Source: Henckelia pumila
Lineage: Eukaryota; Streptophyta; Magnoliopsida; Lamiales; Gesneriaceae
Reading direction: 5' to 3'
NCBI RefSeq assembly: GCF_033568475.1
Contig: NC_133123.1
Location: 25,406,622-25,470,621, forward strand
DNA length: 64,000 bases
Shown here: one piece after another, positions 10,936 through 23,146 of the stretch
How positions within the stretch are numbered: position 1 is the stretch's first letter
Layout of the letters: each line of letters opens with the position of its first letter
Translations under genes and position numbers: made by a program
The notes under the pieces: generated by a model
What the model saw: only the letters and a program-made list of their open reading frames with translations
Database searches by the model: none
Told to the model about the DNA's origin: nothing

Positions 10936-13539
10936 TAGCTAATAATAGTTAATATGATGTTTTAAATCATTTCTCCAAAATGAAGAACCTAAGATTTCAT
11001 GTATATTTATTGATTTCTCAGAACTAAGATTTAGTGATATGCAATCTTTATAAAATGACCTAATTAAATAATTTATTCTTAATTAAAATTCTCATATATA
11101 TCTTTCACCCGCCCTATACTTATTATGTTCAACTATAATTAAAGTCCATGGAATGAAGAGATCATGTAAAAAATATTAGCGAGGGGAGGAACCATGTTTT
11201 TTGGTAATCGTGTGTTACAAAATTTGAGACGATATAATTTCTTATTACAAGGAGGAAAAAAACAGACATCTTCCACCACCTTATTAGAAGGAGAGACCAC
11301 GAGAGCATCTAGGCAAGCATTTAATGAGCATCTTGATTACTACTATTATTTTTTTTTTATTTTTTTTTTGTCCGGACCGGTTTAACTAGTCCTGAGTTGA
11401 ACTGAGTTGAACTCGTCATGCAAGAATGATCTCTTTCCGAGTTTTGCTTTTCTTTCACAAAATTCGAACATCTTACTAGCTAGAGGGAATTAATCAAATC
11501 TCAAAAGATAAGACTGATTGATAATTTTCACATTCTTAATTATTTCATCAACGTCTCACTCGGGTTTTGCAGCATTATATTTTCTGTAATTTTCAATTTA
11601 TTGTAGCATCGTTTATCATCTCATCTTACGAATAAAGTGGTGTCGTGCTATTCGAAACATCATGTGTTTGATATCTTGTGACCCTTTGTACATATAAGGT
11701 AGCATTGACTGCATTGTATCAAAACCAGACCTTAATTACTCAAAAAAAAAAAAAAAAAATCCGGGCCATAAGTTATTGGGCTGAATGGAGAAATAAAGAT
11801 TTTGACAGTGCTTCTACTTAATTATGGACAACTCGAGTGGAAAAGGAAATCCAAATGAAATAAAATCTAGCCCAATGGATAAGGCCCAATAATTGTACTG
11901 GATAAGGATAATTCATTAAAATATCCGTCTAGTTTCAACCGAGTCCCGATAATATTTTTAAAGTTTTTTCGGGACCATTTATATCTCTCATGTTTTGAAA
12001 ATTATCCCAAATACATCCTCACCATCAACTCTTCTGTTATGTGTAACGGACCTATCACGTAAGATGCACGTATGCATCATCTTTGCCCAACTTAAACTGC
12101 GTTTTTATTTGGGGAAACGGTCCCTCATATTTTATTTTTTTAAAAAAAATTAATTATATAATTAATAAAAAATATTATATTATATATTATTTTTGTTATC
12201 AAAATTTTATATATATTTTTCTAAAACCTTTCATTTTTTTGTTTTGATTTTTGACTCGATAATCATCAAAAAAATATTTTAAGAAGATAAAAAAAATTAT
12301 AATATAATTTTTTATAAAAGTATATAATTGCAATCGTACAAAAATAAAATTGTTGTTATTCCTTGAATATATTAAATACATTCATTGTTGATTAATTTGG
12401 AAGCAAAAAATATTTTATTTTGATTTTTTTAGTAAAATTGTAATAATTTTACCTTTTTATAAATATTTGGACTATAATTTTGTCGAATTAGTTTGGAAAC
12501 AAAAATATTTTATTTTGAAAGTGTTTTTTAGTAAAATTGTAATAATTTCATCTTTATATAAATATGATTAAAATATTTTTTTTTTAATTTGAGTTATTTG
12601 AAAAACTATAAATTTGTATGAACACGTAGTTTAATTTAATGAAGTGTTGTTAACCACACAAACGAAAATTTTAGCAACATTAATTAATATATATTTCATG
12701 AACTCATGTAGTAATTAAATCAATTGTACTTCAACCTGATTATCTACTTGATCGATTAAATTTATGGGTTTTTAAAATCTATATATATATATGGTTTATC
12801 TGGTATAAAAAATAAAGATAATAAACATTTTCAGTCTCTTCTTCTTATCCGAGACGTAAATAAGTTGATAGTTTCTTTATAGACTCGGAAGATCCAAAAA
12901 TATTGCACTCGACATAAAAACTATTCCTCCTAAAAATTGAACAAGCAATGAATCACACATTTTCCAGGCACATTGAGATGATGGAAATGAATTCTCTTAT
13001 GCTGATTTTTGAAACATGGATGGATTTTGTTTTTCGAGTAGATTTCTGATTTCAACTCGAAATATTTAAGATTTTATAGATTTGAATTTCGAATCTTTTA
13101 CGAAATATTTATTTGCACAGGCATACATTTTTAGACCAAGATTTTATATTCGCTAATTTGAATTTCCCACTAAAAACTTGTACGATTTCAAACTATAGAT
13201 AAGCTATATCCATTTGAAATGACATAATTGGCTTATCACTTTTGAAGTGAATTTCAAATTTAATCGAAAGCATTCTGAAAGTAGTTACTTCCTTTGCATT
13301 TACAAATTACAATATAACAAAGCATCACATATGTGTATTCTGAACAAATAAGACAATATACAGAGAATGTTAGTATTCAAAAGCATTAAGCACTCTTCAA
13401 AAAAAAAAAAAGCATTAAGCAAACAATTTTAAATATATTATTTTTGATAATATCGTGATAAAAAAAAATAGTTTATGTAAAACCATCCATATTTTTAGTG
13501 GCCTGTGGGTGTATGAGAATTTTTCTTTGTGGCTAGATA

Positions 13540-15745
13540 CAATGACGGATCTTTTCATGAGCTATGGTGGGATGTATCCCAAGTCCCAAATTTTTTTTTT
13601 TCTATTTTCTTACTTACGCGATTGCTTTAATCATCTACTTTTTATTGTGGAATTTTTTATTTGTGTATATATACAGTATATTTAATATTTAATACATATG
13701 TGTATATGTATTATGCTCTCACTTTTTTTGACTTGAGATCAAATTGATAACCTCGTGTGTTTTTTTTATGTGTAATGCAAAATAAATTAGAAAATATATT
13801 TTCATTATTGTTTAGTGCCTATTTTATTAAAATATTTATATGATGGTGCTAGCAATATGCGTTACACATGAAATAGACTTCAGACATTATTTATCAGTGA
13901 TTGTCTCCATGCATACTATGTTCACTGTTTTGCCCATCGATTACAACAGACATTGGTTTATGACTTTCTACAGCTGAGGATGTCAGTTTTATTTGGGATT
14001 TTTTTTTCTCATTTGGACAATATTTTCAATGTTGTCACTTCTTCTATTAAGCGCATAGCTGAGTTACATACAGAAAAATGAAATTGATCATATGTTAGCA
14101 ATTGGAGAACGCGATTCTAGAAGTGCGGTCAATCAGATTGGTAATTTACAGCAAGCAGAAGCTACTCGTTGGATTTCTCACTATGACTCAATAGAAAGCT
14201 TGATGGGTATGTACACCGCAACTTGAAAAGTTTTTGAAGTTCTTAGTAACCATTCTCCAAATGGAAGAGATGATGCTGAAGTTCGAGGGATTTACAGAAA
14301 CATGGTAAGCTTTATATTTGTGTCCATTTTGCACTTGATGCATAAGATTATGAGAACAACAAATATTTTGTCAAGCTCTTTAAAGATAATCTCAAGACAT
14401 TTTGACTGCTATAACTATAGCTGTCAGGCGGGTCAGCTCATGGAGGGGCAGGCGGACCCACTAAAAAATCACCATTTAACGGATCGAGGGCGGGCCGACC
14501 CATCATCCCGGCGGGCTGAAAATCTCCAATCCAACCCAAAATAGGTTGTAGGTTGAACGGACCGACCCGTGGGTAGGCTCACTACAAATAGAAATAAATG
14601 AATAAAAATAAAAATCATTATATTTAGTTATAATTTTATTTCATAAATAAATATTAATAGAAACATATTAATAAAATTTCTAATTATTGATTTCACACGT
14701 GTAAATTTTATATAAAATAATTAATACAAAAAATTCACAACTTTGATAAAAAATTCTTATATCACCATAAATTAAAAAAAAATTTAAAAATTTCTCCTGG
14801 CCCGCCTCGTATTTTCAACCCAATCCATTTAAATTGTGTGGCGGGACGAGCCGACCCGACGTGTCCAATCCAAATTGACGGCTCTAGCTATAACATTTGT
14901 CTCTACTAGGAAAACTATCATTCAGGAACTTAGAAAATGAGAATGGAATACTTTCTTCAAGGAGTGAAAGATTTTCGTTCAAGAAATAAAATTGATGTGT
15001 CAACCCTTGATTGTGTATATAAGATTGGTCGTTACCGACGGCAAACCACAGTTGAGCATCATTACCACATTCATGTTTTTAATGCAACAATAGATTTCAT
15101 CGTGATGAAGTTAAATATTTGGTTTAATGAGTCATCAGCAAAACTTTTTTCTCTAAGTACAACATCAGATCCAAAAAAATCATCATACTCATTTAACAGT
15201 GATGATATTTGCAAACTTGCAACGAAGTTTTATCCTGAAGATTTATCAAGAAATCGTTGCTTTGGAGTATGAATTGGTACATTATAAAATTGATGCATGT
15301 GGTGCAGAATTTGATGATTTTTACCCTCGTTGAATTGCATAAAAAATTGACTGATATTGGGCAGTCAAAGGTTTACGATATGTTGATTAGATTGATTCAT
15401 CTTGTTTTCACGTTATCTGTTTCTGCCACCACTACTGAGCAAGCTTTTTCAGCAATGAAGCATGTGAACACAGCACTTCGTAATAAAAATGGACGATGAC
15501 TTTCTTGTTGATTGCTTGACACTCTATATTGAATGAGATTTAGCTAAATAAATAGACGTAGACTAGATTCTATTATAGATGAATTTGATGTTTCAAAATC
15601 TCGTAGGGCACAATTTTGTTGAACAAAATAATGTATATTGTCTTTTTTTAGATATATATAATTATTATAAATATTTTTATAATAATATATAACTTATTAC
15701 ATTAAGTTCAAGCCCCCATAATTTTAAGTCATAGATCCGTCCTTA
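13540..15745 (+). pseudogene. Decayed hAT transposon with transposase remains
   Basis: The ends are imperfect inverted repeats: CAATGACGGATC at the left, and TAAGGACGGATC at the right on the minus strand. Similar 8-bp duplications flank it: GCTAGATA (13532-13539) and GTTGGATA (15746-15753), two transitions apart. Between about 13870 and 15625 lie plus-strand pieces of a ZMYM1-like/hAT transposase: HCFAHRLQQTLV, LDNIFNVVTSSIKRIAELHT, IDHMLAIGERDSRSAVNQIG, ATRWISHYDSIESLMGMYTA and, at the end, the hAT dimerisation segment TLSVSATTTEQAFSAMKHVN. Frame changes and stops break it in many places, and another element (14416-14886) sits within it, so it cannot be active. Confidence 0.85.
14416..14886. 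mobile_element. Non-autonomous hAT element nested in the hAT relic
   Basis: Termini TATAGCTGTCA (left) and TAGAGCCGTCA (right, minus strand). GCTATAAC is exactly duplicated at 14408-14415 and 14887-14894, the 8-bp target size of hAT elements. The ends are rich in GGCGGGTC and GGCCCGCC-type words, while the 300-bp middle is AT-rich and non-coding. Taking out the element and one duplication restores continuity of the surrounding transposase relic, which confirms the insertion. Confidence 0.9.
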
Positions 15746-15770
15746 GTTGGATAGACTTGTAACTCTGGAC

Positions 15771-16074
15771 TAGGGGTGCAATCGAGTCGAGGCGAGCCCG
15801 AGTAGCATACTACTCGAGCTCGAGCTCGAAAATTATATATATATATATATATATAAATACAAAATATATGAATAAATAAATAAAAAAAATATTATATACA
15901 TTATATATATATATATATTTTTATATTATATTTTATATATGTGTGTGTAAACGAGTAGCTCGCGAGCTACTCGAACACATATATTTGAAGCTCGAGCTCG
16001 AGCTACTTGAGCTCGAGCTTTGACCGAACTACTCACGAGCTGCTCACGAATAGCTCGGCTTGTTTGCACCCCTA
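15771..16074. mobile_element. Non-autonomous hAT element, TAGGGGTGCAA family
   Basis: Termini TAGGGGTGCAA and (right, minus strand) TAGGGGTGCAAACAAGC. The 8-bp flanks CTCTGGAC (15763-15770) and CTTTGGAC (16075-16082) differ at one position. The subterminal parts repeat CGAGCTCGAG and GAGTAGCTCG words, and the centre has (TA)n. It starts only 17 bp beyond the right duplication of the larger hAT relic. Confidence 0.88.
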
Positions 16075-16656
16075 CTTTGGACTTTCGATTCATTAATAAA
16101 GAATTAAAATTTTTCCGTCCAAAAAACAAAAAAATAAAAATAAAAATCGGTCAGTTGATGATACATTTGAAAATGAGAGTTTAAAGAGAATATTTGGTGA
16201 TTATTTACAAAAAGTAGATTTCCACTTAAACGATCTCATGGATTGAGGGTCAATTCATTGATATTTGGAATGAAAAATTAATATTTTTTAATAAAAAATT
16301 AATATTTTTTCATGATTCGAATTAAATATGAGATCTATTTCATAAAATTGACTTATCAATTGATATTAAAGGAATTTTTGTGTTTATAAAATTTAAAAAC
16401 ATGTTTTATTGGGTTAGAATATTATAATACAACAATAGGACAATAATAATACATTCTATAGAAATTAAATTTATGGTTATGTTGAATATATAATAATAAA
16501 GTAAAAATAAAGTTTTGAAAAAAAATATATCATATCAAATTTTATTTAATTTTCTTTAAACTTAGAAAAGTGGTCGAAAACCTCATTTTTCATTCAATTT
16601 AATATAAATATAAAATAAATAAAACAAAATTGAATTCTCCCCGATAATGAACGCCA

Positions 16657-16721
16657 CACGTGTACAACATCGGACATAAACGACGTCGTTTATACCTTAT
16701 TTTCAAATCAAATATATATAT
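16657..16721 (+). promoter_or_regulatory. Core promoter of the inositol phosphatase gene
   Basis: A G-box CACGTG (16657-16662), a GACGTC (16682-16687) and a TATA-like AATATATATA (16711-16720) lie 120, 90 and 60 bp before the start codon at 16776. Their order and spacing are those of a plant promoter. G-boxes bind bZIP and bHLH factors; which signal acts here cannot be told. Confidence 0.45.
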
Positions 16722-16775
16722 GTGAGTGCATCAACTCAACTCTTCCCCAAGAAAGACGAACACTCTGGAGAATCC

Positions 16776-19700
16776 ATGGCCATTTCTGCGCAGCTTCGAT
16801 TCCTTACACTTCTACTGTTATTTTCTGCAGCTGAAATTTTTTCCAATTCCGAAGAGATTTTCGATGTTCGTAGACATTTATCTACTGTAACTAGGTATCT
16901 CTCTAGCAATTCTCGCATGGCATGATTTCCAGATTTTTGTTTTGTTTTTCTTCCATGATTCGGTAATTTCGTTTTTTTTGTGTGTGCGTGTATTTGATTA
17001 GATGGGATCATGCAGATAATAAATCTTGGTCTTTGCTACAATAGTTATTTTGGGTGATTTTTCGTATTTTGGAATGGAATTTGGTTTCAGTTGAATAGCT
17101 TACGTATCTTCTTTTGCAGGTATCTCGTAGCAAAGGATATTTCAGAGAATTCATTTGTGCCTTCAAATTCTCTCGATCAATGTAAACCTATTCACTTAAA
17201 TCTGGTGGTAATTCTCCTTCAACCTTCTAGTTTGTTCCCACTGAAGTCGTATCTTTAGCTTTCATAATGTTGTTTGCCTAATGCAACATCCACGTGTGTT
17301 TTTTGATTTAGCGTGTAGTTCAATTGAATGATTAGCTTCTGGTGTGATGCTAATTGTATCTCACTCATTCTTTGTAATATCCAGCTGTGACATTGGCCTA
17401 TAGCAATTTAGCTTGTTTGTTTGAGTATTACTGCCACCTGTGGCTCAAGTGGTGTTTCGACTTAACAAGCCTCTTAGCTAATGTGAGAGTGCAAAGGACT
17501 GGATAAATATAGGTTATATCAGATATTTCTACGAATGATGTTCTTATCATGGTATCTGGTGGAGAACAGTGCAAGTTTTGAAACATAACAACTTATGGAT
17601 ATAGCAGTGGAAGGAAAATAGGAAATGGAAATGTTGGCATTTCGAAAATTCAGTGGAGATACTTATTGGATTCTTCTGTAGGACAGTCCTATAATATTTT
17701 CAGTATATCTTTTGACATAGCCATTGAGAGGATTTGTGTCGTGCATTTTTCTAATTATTGCTTTACAGATCCTGATCACTAAATGACAATGTTACACCTT
17801 TTTGATGAGTTGAAGCGGGTTTCTTCCTTATGTGTATTCGTGCACTTTTAAATTAGCACATGATCTATGCTTGGATTGGCAGGCAAGGCATGGAGCTCGT
17901 GCTCCCACAAAGAAAAAATTGAAAGACTTAGCAGCCTTATCGACTCGCCTGGAAGTCCTATTAGAAAAGGTTAAAGATGACAAATCATCTGCACAGAAGA
18001 TTCCTTCATGGTTATGGCGATGGAATTCTCCTTGGGCAGGAAAGCATAGAGGTGGAGAGTTGGTTAATGAAGGAGAAAATGAACTGTATCAGCTTGGGAT
18101 TAGAACCAGAGAGAAATTTCCAGAACTATTTCACGAGGATTACCACCCTGATTTATATCCGATTAAAGCAACTCAGGTTTGTCATTAATAATTGCTGTAT
18201 TGATTTTTACTCGTGTATGAAACATGCAATATTTTAATCTCTCTTATGTATGGAACATAATTTTTTTGTGCTTCTTGCAAAGTGGTGGGGAACCAAATAA
18301 AATCTTTTGAAGGTTTTAAGAAATTACTTCCTTCTAATCCCTTTTTATTTTTCATGGATATCCCAGGATCTATGTTTTTCTAATATGCATCTCATAATCT
18401 ATAAACAAGATGATGTTATCTACTGCTTTGATAATCTTTCTGGGAAGCTTATTCATTAGAGATTGTTGATATGATTGATAACTGTTGTGCACCTTCTATG
18501 TCTAACTGTACCGGTATATTAGTAATGCTTCAGCTTTTGCGTGTCTTTTTTTTTTTTTTTTTTTAATTTTATTTTATAAATAATTTTAGGTTTCTCGAGC
18601 CTCAGCTAGTGCTGTATCATTTGGAATGGGCTTTTTTAGTGGCCAAGGAAATCTTGGACCAGGACGCCATCGAGCTTTTGCAGTGACCAGTGAAAGCCGT
18701 GCAAGTGATATAATGTTGAGATTCCATGATTGTTGTCAAAACTACAAGGTAGATTATTTCTTACCATTTTGAAGAACTATTTTTGTAGATCTATAAGAAT
18801 TATGTTTTTAGACATGATGAATGTTGAGTGCTACTTTTTTTTTTTTTTTAATTGGACTTTAGTCTATCAGGAAGAGTCAGGAACCATATGTTGAGAAACT
18901 CAAGGAACCTGTGCTAAATGAAATAGCTCAAGAACTTGTCAAACGTTGGGGTTTGAATTTCACATCACGGGATGTATTGTCTATGTGGTTTCTGTGCAAA
19001 CAGGTAATAAATGTTCGCTCACTTCTGCTCAGTGCTTCATTAAGAGTGCGACTGCATTATTTTTCAATTAACTTTTGCCAGGAAGCATCCTTATTAAACA
19101 CAACCGATCAAGCTTGTGCTATTTTCAGTCCATCTGAGGTAATTACACTTCTTTTTCTCATTTTTAAGCTGGGGTGTTTGTTATATGTTCTCAGTATACA
19201 TTTTGGTATGAGCTGACTTCATTCTTAAGGTGTGTCTCTTCCTTAGAGTCTATATCTGATAAAGGTTTTTTTAAGTGTGCCCAATGCCCATTAGATTAAG
19301 TGATGAAAAAACATGCCTAGTTGATTCTTACGACTAATCTGTATAATGTATGACTTGTAGGTTGGGTTGTTGGAGTGGGCAGATGATCTGGAGCTGTTCA
19401 TACTGAAAGGCTATGGCAATTCCTTAAATTACCAAATGGGAGTGCCTTTACTTCAAGATGTCATTCAGTCGATGGAACAAGCTGTAAAGGCTAAAGAAGG
19501 TGCTTTTCTTTGCCATTTTTTCCACTTGTTGTGTTTAGGGCACAATCCAGGGGCTTGGATTTCTAGAAAAGGTGGGATGTTAGATTGATCCAGTGCTTAC
19601 CGTGAACCTGAAGAAAAATAAGAAAGTTGGCATAGTTTAATTTGTTTGGGGTGATATGAGCTGAAACACTGCATTGTCTTTTTCTCTCTTACAGTTAACA

Positions 19701-20404
19701 TAAATGCTTGTTTCATATCATTATCCAGTTTTCTCTGAAAAGTTCTGAAAACATGATATTTTGACTAGTTGTCCAAATATTCTTTTAATTACTGTGATTA
19801 CTAAACAACAATTTATTTCATTAAGTTCTCATGACAATTGTAAGTGAACAAAGCAATATCAAGATCAACATCCATCTTGTTGCTTTATTTTAGGAACAGT
19901 TCATAAAGAAAAAGGAAATTTTATTACTAGAATTTTTATCGTGGCAATAACATTGTAAACTGTAGTTCCATTTAACATCAGATTGAGGAACTTATTTTGT
20001 GGAAGGTTTATTCACAGTATTTAACTGTTGGAAATGTAACATATCCTGGAACTTTAGGTCAAATGGTTTTAGGCTCTCTCTTTTAAGGGTTAGAATGTGC
20101 TTATAATCAGTGGCTATCAGACTGGCTTGTCGACCTGTTCGATGCTGGTTCTGTGACATCCCTTCATTTTCTTATTCACTGTTTAAAGGTTGTGGTTTCC
20201 AATTGTTATACATTTTGTCCTTTCTTCTATCCATTTTCCAATTTCTTAATTGTTCCGCTTTATAGAAGGACTTGTTCCTGGAAGCTATGAAATTGCCAGA
20301 CTACGATTTGCTCATGCAGAAACTCTGCTTCCATTTTCCTGTTTGCTTGGGCTTTTTCTTGATGGATCTGGTGAGTGTTTTCACTGTTGAATGTTCCTTT
20401 TGTG

Positions 20405-20443
<39 letters not shown>

Positions 20444-21087
20444 ATGTTTAGCCTTTCTTTGGGGCTTCTGCCTTTTGATTTACTACTAATTAATCATGTT
20501 TTATTAAATTCCAGAGTTTGAAAAGGTACTAAGAGAACAACCTTTGCAACCCCCACCAAAACCACCCCACAAGAGAATCTGGCGTGGCAGCACTGTTGCC
20601 CCTTTTGCTGGGAATAACATGCTAGTTTTGTATGACTGCCCAGCCAACAACTCAAGCAAATACTTCGTGAGAGTACTGCACAATGAACGCCCCATTAGAT
20701 TGCCGGTAAGGTTTTCTCCGCCTATATAACAAAACCATTAATTTTAGCTACTTGTGCTGGTATTTGGCTTAATCTTTCCAATGATGCATCATTTGATTCT
20801 ATGCACAGGGTTGTGAGAATTCTGACATCTGCCCATTCGAGGTCTTCAAGGTACTCATGTTGTTCACTAGATTTCGTTGAAATAACAGTCTTAACGATAA
20901 TTCAAACCATTAAATTATATCTTCAATAACTCAGGAGAGAATAGCCGCGCCTCATCTAAAGCACGACTACCATTCTCTTTGCAATGTGGAGTCGCCAGAG
21001 AAATTAGCTCCAACTTGCAAGTTTTCACAAATACTGAGGTGGTTTTTCCCGGGTAATGCAAGACAACCCAAAAATGATGAACTTTAA
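16776..21087 (+). CDS. MINPP1: Multiple inositol polyphosphate phosphatase (histidine acid phosphatase)
   Basis: Removes phosphates from inositol polyphosphates, including phytate, by a phosphohistidine mechanism; family members act in the endoplasmic reticulum or outside the cell. Eleven exons: 16776-16894, 17120-17207, 17883-18176, 18590-18748, 18863-19003, 19082-19138, 19361-19499, 20266-20370, 20515-20705, 20809-20850, 20935-21087. All have GT-AG ends and consistent phases, giving 495 aa. A signal peptide covers residues 1 to ~24. The catalytic RHGxRxP motif is RHGARAP at 71-77 (His72 the nucleophile), and the proton donor motif HAE is at 349-351. The last four residues are NDEL, close to KDEL and to the SDEL of animal MINPP1, which suggests ER retention. 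The ATG at 16776 is the first that gives a signal peptide. Length is normal for the family. Confidence 0.94.
20405..20443. repeat. (CT)n microsatellite in intron 8
   Basis: A 39-bp CT tract with one interruption, just downstream of the exon 8 donor of the phosphatase gene. It makes a pyrimidine-rich stretch in the intron but is not next to the acceptor. Confidence 0.9.
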
Positions 21088-21493
21088 ATCATTGAAGAGA
21101 GACGAATAAGTAATAACTGTGCTAACTTGTTAACATCACATTTTCTGATAATGTTTACAATATAACAAGTTATAGTTTCTATCAAGTCCCTCTGCACAGA
21201 TATAAGCTGCTCCTCTCTCTTTATTCCATCGGCAAAAATTGTACGGGAGAACATGAAAATGGGTGAAAAGTATTGTGATACAATGAAAATCGCTTATTTT
21301 TGTTAAATGGGGGAAAAACGCCAAAATTTCTGATTAGTTGAGGATTTTATCAAAGCATGATGCGTGCAAGAGGACGCTACTTTTATTTTTAAAATTCTTG
21401 ATTTAATTATAATATTATACAAAATTAAATTAAAATCTCATTAAAATTATTTTTTATAATTATAAAATATGAAAATTCAAGCACTCTCTATTG

Positions 21494-21500
<7 letters not shown>

Positions 21501-21542
<42 letters not shown>
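21501..21542. repeat. (TA)n microsatellite
   Basis: An uninterrupted dinucleotide tract of about 42 bp. Confidence 0.95.
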
Positions 21543-21545
<3 letters not shown>

Positions 21546-21773
21546 ATAAATACACCAATTGAATTCAACTATAAAATATATATTATGTTATATAAATTAT
21601 AAAATGATAAGATTTTAGGAAACATAATGGTTTTTTAAAATCAAGTATAAAAACAAATTATATGTATTAAAGTTAAAATGTGTGAGGTAATATTGGAATT
21701 TGGGATTACGGAAAAATTTCATCAAAAGGTACTTGTTGTTGAGGGCTTTTGCTTGAATAGTGTGTTTATATAT

Positions 21774-22075
21774 GGAAAAATTGTTTTTTTGGTCCTGTAT
21801 GTTTATCACTTTGCGATTTCAGTCCTTTATATTTTCATATTTCAGTTTTAGTCCGCTATCTTTATTTTTTTGACAATTTTAGTCTTTTTTCCGACGTGGC
21901 ACCAATTCAGTGCTGATGTGGAGCTGACGTGTACAGTGTCACGTAAGCATTTTCGAATAAAAAGGACCGAAATTGCCAAAAATCAGAACATGCCGGACTA
22001 AAACTAAAATGTGAAAACATAGAGGACCAAAATCGCAAAGTGACAAACATACATGACTAAATTTGCAATTTTCCC
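21774..22075. mobile_element. Mutator-like MITE with long inverted repeats
   Basis: Left arm: GGAAAAATTG, then TATGTTTATCACTTTGCGAT and TCAGTTTTAGTCCG. The right arm on the minus strand gives GGGAAAATTGC, TATGTTTGTCACTTTGCGAT and TTAGTTTTAGTCCG. The arms pair over roughly 85 bp. TTTATATAT is duplicated exactly at 21765-21773 and 22076-22084; a 9-bp duplication is characteristic of Mutator-like elements. The 302 bp carry no open frame. Diverged relatives are at 1315-1745, 4900-5145 and 40424-40690. Confidence 0.88.
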
Positions 22076-22624
22076 TTTATATATCTAAAGAATTTTGAAA
22101 ATGAGCTTTATGATGAGCGTGAAGAATTTATAGGCAGGCTTTGAATTTCATTCAATCAACAAAAAATTCAACATTCAAGTAAAAAGGTAAATAAAGACGA
22201 ATACTTCTATCCATGCTTGTAAAATGTGTGTCAAATTTGTACTTCAACGGGTCTATCCATGCCTAAATATCCGATGTAAACCTTTTTTTTTATTAAAGTG
22301 ATGCCAATTCGAATGTGAAATTCAAATGGTCGTCATGATTATAATTAACGTTCCAAAAGACGTCTATGACTGCTTAGGTGACGCCTAAATGTTAGGTGGT
22401 CGCTCACCGTCGATAGCCTAATCACTATTTAGACGGCTCAAAATCCATCAAGCGGTGAACAAGATTAATATATAATTTTTTTATTTTTATTTAATTTATA
22501 TTTTTTACAATAGATTATTTGTCATATTTGCTGGACAATTTGTATCGGATGAAGTCGTGAAGAATATGTCATGAACATTGCTTATACACTTGAAGAAAAT
22601 AATAATATGATATCAGCTGAAGAA

Positions 22625-22659
22625 CCAAAAACCAAAAACCAAAAACCAAAAACCAAAAA
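22625..22659. repeat. Five tandem CCAAAAA heptamers
   Basis: Five perfect 7-bp units of CCAAAAA in the region downstream of the apyrase coding sequence. Confidence 0.95.
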
Positions 22660-23146
22660 GACCATCACCTAATCAGAAGCCTCACCTTCCAAAACTTTTC
22701 CAGGAGCAATGGGAATCTTCATCTCTATTCCCAGAATTTGTATATGACAAACAGTCTCAAATTTCCTCTCTGAAACCATAGACGAATGGCGTGTAAAAAA
22801 ATCGTTCAAGTTAACTTGAATGTTGTACCTCATCTATGTAACATACTACAAAGTCAACTTTTGTATAAAATGCTGCAGCTCTCAGTAATGCTGTCACTAC
22901 TCCGCTTGGCGCTTTGCCCTTGTTGACACAGTCGAACCTTCATTGACAACGTTAGAACGAGTCAGCGAAGCTTTAAGTATTTACAGAACCTGAAATCTTG
23001 TTAACCAAACCATGGTTTCATCCAATATTTGAGTCCCTCTTTAAAGGTGAAACCCAGTTCTTAGAAGCCAACTTCTATACTGCCATTTAAACCGTATCTT
23101 GAAGCTACTGATCGTCCAAGATAGTTACTCTTTACCAACGGTAGTT

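Larger units (their letters stand above)
3851..13539. other. Gene-poor AT-rich region with simple repeats and MITEs
   Basis: Nearly 10 kb without a supportable gene. It contains several (TA)n tracts, a diverged long-inverted-repeat MITE at about 4900-5145, a CGGTAT-rich dispersed repeat (7495-7925), two Stowaway-type MITEs (9739-9990 and 10545-10935) with a Tourist-type MITE inside the second, and a direct repeat of about 35 bp (8069-8104 and 8166-8202). Short open frames over (TA)n tracts encode only Ile-Tyr runs and are not genes. Confidence 0.6.
21088..23146. other. Convergent intergenic region
   Basis: Lies between the 3' ends of the phosphatase (+) and apyrase (-) genes. It holds a (TA)n tract at 21501-21542, a well-preserved long-inverted-repeat MITE (21774-22075), a possible fragment of a GGTGACGCC-type repeat near 22360-22460, and a heptamer repeat at 22625-22659. 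The last ~400 bp is probably apyrase 3' untranslated region. Confidence 0.6.

Noticed and set aside
16720-16725. ATGTGA start-stop unit before the phosphatase gene
   Set aside because: It overlaps the likely TATA box, so it is probably not transcribed; not called as a minimal upstream frame.
22360-22460. MITE of the GGTGACGCC type
   Set aside because: A few self-complementary words but no definable ends.
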